From Micavibrio sp. UBA6212 (GTDB taxonomy: Bacteria > Pseudomonadota > Alphaproteobacteria > Micavibrionales > Micavibrionaceae): a stretch of 64,000 nt of DNA. Under the pieces are notes generated by a model. The model was given only the letters and a program-made list of their open reading frames with translations. It made no database searches and was not told the DNA's origin. Every line of letters starts with the position of its first letter. Position 1 is the first letter of the stretch. Shown in pieces: positions 60,616-64,000 of the stretch. The stretch is taken from NCBI GenBank assembly GCA_002421905.1, contig DISK01000010.1, forward strand, positions 236,513 through 300,512, given 5' to 3'. The translations under genes and the position numbers were made by a program.

Positions 60616-61179
60616 TTAAACAGGGGTGAAATCGTTATGCTTGGCAGCTTTATCAGGGTCCATAGACGCCATTTTCTGATAACGAGATAAAATCTCTTGT
60701 GGCACACGAAGCTGCACAGGGCCGTTCGAGGTAATTCCCAAATCAAGGAGTCTGTACTCGGCCTGCTTCAGGGCTTCGGCCCGAAAATTATCCCCCAAAG
60801 GAACATGCAATATATCCAGATGCTCCTCAGGCAACGCATTTTTTGGTACGCCACTGACATGACGTCCTGCTAAATACGTAATATCATACCCCTTTACAGG
60901 ATGCGTATCTGTTCCCAAGTGATGGAATGCAGAGGAATGGCTTTCCACTTCAACGCCCAATTCTTCGCGAATTTCACGAACACAGGCTTCAGGAACAGTT
61001 TCTCCAATTTTTTTCTTTCCACCGACAGGCTCGACAGACACCACACCATCCGGATGTTGACGCAAAACAAGCACCATGGCTCCTTCATATGTCAAGAAAA
61101 CGCAGACTTTATGATTTTCGTCCTGATCAGGATTAAGCTGGGCAGCCGAAAAAGGCAGTTTAGGATGATTTTTTGTCAT
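60616..61179 (-). CDS. Nudix hydrolase
   Basis: 187-residue protein with a complete Nudix box: GGKKKIGETVPEACVREI continuing REELGVE (about 53-76), with the metal-binding REIREE. Family members hydrolyse nucleoside diphosphates linked to another group. The layout (VCVFLTYEGAMVLVLRQHPD; later HLGTDTHPVKGYDITYLAG) resembles ADP-ribose or nucleotide-sugar pyrophosphatases, but the substrate cannot be fixed. No good ribosome site is seen before the ATG. It is inserted between nuoD (47 bases) and nuoE. An NADH- or ADP-ribose-type substrate would fit this neighbourhood, which is speculation. Confidence 0.9.
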   Translation of the reverse strand: MTKNHPKLPFSAAQLNPDQDENHKVCVFLTYEGAMVLVLRQHPDGVVSVEPVGGKKKIGETVPEACVREIREELGVEVESHSSAFHHLGTDTHPVKGYDITYLAGRHVSGVPKNALPEEHLDILHVPLGDNFRAEALKQAEYRLLDLGITSNGPVQLRVPQEILSRYQKMASMDPDKAAKHNDFTPV

Positions 61180-61226
61180 AATGAATATACTAACAATTTG
61201 ATTCTAAAAAATCCACCATCAAATAG

Positions 61227-62447
61227 TTAACGGTCAATTTCCCCAAAAACAATATCCAACGATCCGATATTGGCCACAACATCCGCGAGCATATGCCCCC
61301 GAGACATAAAATCCAGCCCTTGCAAATGAGCAAACCCCGGAGCCCGGATATGGCAACGATACGGACGGTTGGTTCCATCTGAAACCAGATAAACCCCGAA
61401 TTCACCCTTTGGTGCCTCAACCGCAGTATAAGTCTCGCCCGCAGGAACATGATACCCCTCGGTAAAGAGCTTGAAATGGTGGATCAAAGCCTCCATCGAA
61501 CTTTTCATCTCTGCGCGAGGCGGTGGGCAAATTTTATAATCATTAGCCTTTACAATACCTTGTGGCATATCTTTAATGCATTGCTTCATGATTTTCAGGG
61601 ACTGGCGCATCTCTTCCATCCGCACCAGATAACGGGCATAACAATCCCCTGTCGTCCCCACCGGCACATCAAATTCCATCCGGCTATACACCTCATAAGG
61701 TTGAGATTTTCTCAAATCCCAAGCCAGACCCGAGGCACGGATCACAGGGCCGGTAAAACCCCAATCCAACGCCTGCTGCGCAGTCACGACACCAATATCA
61801 ACCGTCCGTTGTTTGAAAATACGATTCTCAGTCAAAAGACTATCCAGATCATCTAGAACTTTGGGGAAACTTTCGACCCAAGCATCCATGTCCTCAAGAA
61901 GCCCCGCGGGCAAATCCATCGACACCCCGCCCGGACGAATATAGTTCGCGTGCAGCCGTGCCCCACAAACACGGTCATAAAATTCCATGCCCTTTTCGCG
62001 CTCTTCAAAGCCCCAGAGAGCAGGCGTAATCGCACCAACATCCAGAGCAAAAGTCGTAATGTTAAGGACATGATTCAAGATACGGGTCAGTTCACAAAAC
62101 AGCACACGGATATATTGTGCGCGTTCTGGCACTTCCAGCCCCAGCAATTTTTCAACGGACAGAGCAAAAGCATGCTCTTGATTCATCGGGGACACATAAT
62201 CCAGCCGATCAAAATACGGCAGAGCTTGCATATAGGTTTTATATTCGATCAGCTTTTCTGTGCCACGGTGCAACAACCCGATATGCGGATCAGCACGTTC
62301 GACGACCTCACCATCCATCTCCAGAACCAGACGAAGAACGCCGTGCGCCGCAGGGTGCTGCGGCCCGAAATTCATTGTGTAAGGCTTGATGTGATGTTCC
62401 TGATCAACATCTTCATTAAGCAATGGCATTTGCGCGACCTGACTCAT
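61227..62447 (-). CDS. nuoD: NADH-quinone oxidoreductase subunit D
   Basis: 49-kDa-type subunit that forms the quinone site with NuoB. The 406 residues contain the N-terminal NFGPQHPAAHGVLRLVLEMDGE with the quinone-contacting His, PHIGLLHRGTEKLIEYKT, YDRVCGARLHANYIRPGG, and the C-terminal DIVFGEIDR that is nearly invariant. AGGTG eight bases before the ATG, 10 bases after nuoC. Confidence 0.98.
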   Translation of the reverse strand: MSQVAQMPLLNEDVDQEHHIKPYTMNFGPQHPAAHGVLRLVLEMDGEVVERADPHIGLLHRGTEKLIEYKTYMQALPYFDRLDYVSPMNQEHAFALSVEKLLGLEVPERAQYIRVLFCELTRILNHVLNITTFALDVGAITPALWGFEEREKGMEFYDRVCGARLHANYIRPGGVSMDLPAGLLEDMDAWVESFPKVLDDLDSLLTENRIFKQRTVDIGVVTAQQALDWGFTGPVIRASGLAWDLRKSQPYEVYSRMEFDVPVGTTGDCYARYLVRMEEMRQSLKIMKQCIKDMPQGIVKANDYKICPPPRAEMKSSMEALIHHFKLFTEGYHVPAGETYTAVEAPKGEFGVYLVSDGTNRPYRCHIRAPGFAHLQGLDFMSRGHMLADVVANIGSLDIVFGEIDR

Positions 62448-62457
62448 AGAGATTCAC

Positions 62458-63159
62458 CTATTCAGAAACTTTACTGACGGGCTTCCACCCGATTTTCGGC
62501 ATATGTGGATTTTCTCCTGCCTTCTCATCCCCCGGAAGCTGGACATCGGTCAACGCTTCCCAAGGGCTCATATTATCAAACACACGGAAATCTTGTGGCA
62601 AGGACACAGGCCCATAAACCACGCGTTTTTGTTCGTCGTCATAACGCACCTCGACATGGCCAGAAAGAGGAAAATCCTTCCGCAAAGGATGCCCGTCAAA
62701 CCCATAATCGGTCAAAATGCGGCGATGGTCGGAAAGCCCGTCAAACATCACGCCGTACAAATCCCAAATCTCGCGCTCCATCCAGGGAGCCGAGCTGAAT
62801 AACGCCGACACAGACGGCACAGGAGTTTCTTCATCAGTGGTAATCTTGACCCGAATTCGTTTGTTATGTTTCAAAGAGAGCAATTGGTAAACAATCTCGA
62901 ACCGTTCGGCGCGTTCCGGATAATCAACACCGCACACATCAATTAACTGGGCATAACGGTGAGAATCCGCATCCCGCAGATACGCAATAACCGCCAGCAA
63001 GCCACCCCGAGTGACATTCAAAATCAACTGCTCACAAACAATCTCGTAAGACAGGACAGCCCCCGAAAGGACAACTTTCAAATCTTCACCTTCGATTACC
63101 AAAGGGTGCTTGAAAGCTTCTGGTTCTTGCGCTGGATCTTCTTGAACGTCATTTGTCAT
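62458..63159 (-). CDS. nuoC: NADH-quinone oxidoreductase subunit C
   Basis: 30-kDa-type peripheral subunit, 233 residues. It shows ICGVDYPERAERFEIVYQLL-like VCGVDYPERAERFEIVY, the signature WMEREIWDLYGVMFDGLSDH and RRILTDYGFDGHPLRKDFPL, typical of the family. The start is ATG 63159 (MTNDVQ) with AGGG upstream; a GTG two codons earlier is an alternative. It is followed by nuoD and preceded by nuoB with 12 bases between. Confidence 0.97.
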   Translation of the reverse strand: MTNDVQEDPAQEPEAFKHPLVIEGEDLKVVLSGAVLSYEIVCEQLILNVTRGGLLAVIAYLRDADSHRYAQLIDVCGVDYPERAERFEIVYQLLSLKHNKRIRVKITTDEETPVPSVSALFSSAPWMEREIWDLYGVMFDGLSDHRRILTDYGFDGHPLRKDFPLSGHVEVRYDDEQKRVVYGPVSLPQDFRVFDNMSPWEALTDVQLPGDEKAGENPHMPKIGWKPVSKVSE

Positions 63160-63171
63160 TTGCACATAACC

Positions 63172-63744
63172 CTATCTGACAATCCGTGTATCTTCACGGC
63201 GAATTTTTTTCTGAAGCTGAAGCAAACCATAAACCAGAGCTTCAGCCGTTGGCGGGCAACCGGGAACATAGATATCAACCGGCACGATGCGATCACATCC
63301 GCGAACAACAGAATAGGAATAATGGTAATACCCACCTCCATTGGCGCAAGACCCCATCGAAATCACCCAACGTGGTTCGGCCATCTGGTCATAGACACGA
63401 CGCAAAGCAGGCGCCATCTTATTGGTCAGCGTTCCCGCCACGATCATCACATCGGACTGACGCGGGGATGGACGTGGAATAATCCCGAACCGGTCGAGGT
63501 CATAACGGGACATATAGGAATGGATCATCTCCACAGCACAGCAGGCCAGACCGAACGTCATAGGCCACATGGAACCTTGACGCGCCCAGTCAAACAACTT
63601 GTCGGCTTGCGTTAAAACAAAACCTTTATCTGTAACTTCTTGTGCCAACATAGCGACGGCCTGATCCTGACTCGCGGCAGGAATCATTGGAACATCGGTT
63701 TGCAAGGAGGCTTTCGGAGCCTGAAAAATTTCGCGGTGAGACAT
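63172..63744 (-). CDS. nuoB: NADH-quinone oxidoreductase subunit B
   Basis: PSST-type subunit carrying cluster N2, the electron donor to quinone. The 190 residues contain the ligands in LACCAVEMIHSYMSRYDLD (adjacent Cys pair), SMGSCANGGGYYHYSYSV and YVPGCPPTAEALVYGLLQL. Its N-terminus (about 30 residues) is a typical short extension. GGAG lies upstream of the ATG at the end of nuoA. There are 10 bases between the nuoA stop and this start. Confidence 0.97.
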   Translation of the reverse strand: MSHREIFQAPKASLQTDVPMIPAASQDQAVAMLAQEVTDKGFVLTQADKLFDWARQGSMWPMTFGLACCAVEMIHSYMSRYDLDRFGIIPRPSPRQSDVMIVAGTLTNKMAPALRRVYDQMAEPRWVISMGSCANGGGYYHYSYSVVRGCDRIVPVDIYVPGCPPTAEALVYGLLQLQKKIRREDTRIVR

Positions 63745-63754
63745 AGTAAAACTC

Positions 63755-64000
63755 TTACTCCCAGTCGAGAGCCCCTTTATTCCATTCGTAAACCAGCCCG
63801 ACCGTCAAGACGCCGAGAAAAACAACCATCGACCAAAAACCAAACATCCCAATCTCCCCCAAAGACACTGCCCAAGGGAACAAAAACGCAACTTCCAGAT
63901 CGAAAATAATAAAAAGAATAGCCACCAGATAAAACCGGACATCAAACTTGTGGCGCGCATCATCAAATGCATCAAAACCACATTCATAAGCAGAAAGTTT
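63755..64000 (-). CDS. nuoA: NADH-quinone oxidoreductase subunit A, 5' end beyond the window
   Basis: C-terminal 81 residues of the ND3-type membrane subunit. They start KLSAYECGFDAFDDARHKFD, which includes the loop Cys characteristic of NuoA. Two membrane segments follow (FYLVAILFIIFDLEVAFLFP with conserved acidic residues; then FGFWSMVVFLGVLTVGLVYE) and the ending WNKGALDWE. It is the first gene of the nuo locus, so the operon promoter lies outside the window. Confidence 0.96.
   Translation of the reverse strand, partial: KLSAYECGFDAFDDARHKFDVRFYLVAILFIIFDLEVAFLFPWAVSLGEIGMFGFWSMVVFLGVLTVGLVYEWNKGALDWE

Overview
The window comes from an alphaproteobacterial chromosome of moderate, by eye below 50%, GC. 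The evidence is gene order and protein type: a pyruvate dehydrogenase cluster whose E1-beta subunit carries its own lipoyl domain, LpxI instead of LpxH, RNase J with a DUF1467 neighbour, and a 14-gene complex I locus running on into birA, coaX, rnj, proS, lolC, lolD and dnaE. The low GC and several accessory genes would fit a Rhodospirillales- or Micavibrio-like lineage, but I cannot fix the family from sequence alone. Almost everything is on the minus strand. The exceptions are a plus-strand block at 16.7-22.7 kb and one transporter at 57.1-58.6 kb.

Layout: 1-9.9 kb holds lipA (3' end missing), three unrecognised genes, a membrane-anchored protein with a toxin-like C-terminal domain, lpd, two small paralogous genes, pdhC, pdhB and pdhA. 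From 10.1 to 16.6 kb are ftsB-like, a membrane-anchored YqgE-like gene, eno, kdsA, a small membrane protein, pyrG, secG and tpiA. From 16.75 to 22.7 kb, on the plus strand, are ppiD, gltA, then an ECF sigma factor, a small one-segment membrane protein and a CnrX/ZraP-like periplasmic sensor, followed by a five-EF-hand protein. From 22.8 to 30 kb is the outer-membrane block lpxB-lpxI-lpxA-fabZ-lpxD-skp-bamA. From 30.1 to 44.5 kb are two tandem RseP-type proteases, dnaE, lolD, a GxxExxY gene flanked by inverted repeats, lolC, proS of the archaeal/eukaryotic-like type, a secreted protein, DUF1467, rnj, coaX and birA. From 44.5 to 64 kb is complex I, nuoN back to nuoA (partial at the window end).

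The genes form three working groups. Central carbon metabolism is covered by Eno, TpiA, the PDH complex, lipoyl synthase and citrate synthase, which feed complex I. Envelope building is covered by KdsA, LpxABDI, FabZ, Skp, BamA, PpiD, LolC/D, RseP and SecG. The rest are housekeeping enzymes (PyrG, DnaE, ProS, RNase J, CoaX, BirA, FolKP).

The unusual material sits between these blocks. It includes a toxin-like protein and unknown acidic genes in the lpd-lipA interval, paralogous small genes inside the pdh operon, and a sigma/CnrY-like/CnrX-like signalling set beside the EF-hand gene. A palindromic 104-bp element has changed the end of lpxB, and a GxxExxY cassette sits inside the lol operon. 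The nuo locus is broken by a CheZ-like gene, a Nudix gene, a cysteine-bearing secreted protein, and a folKP plus Na+/solute symporter insertion. I saw no tRNA, rRNA, CRISPR array or transposase gene.
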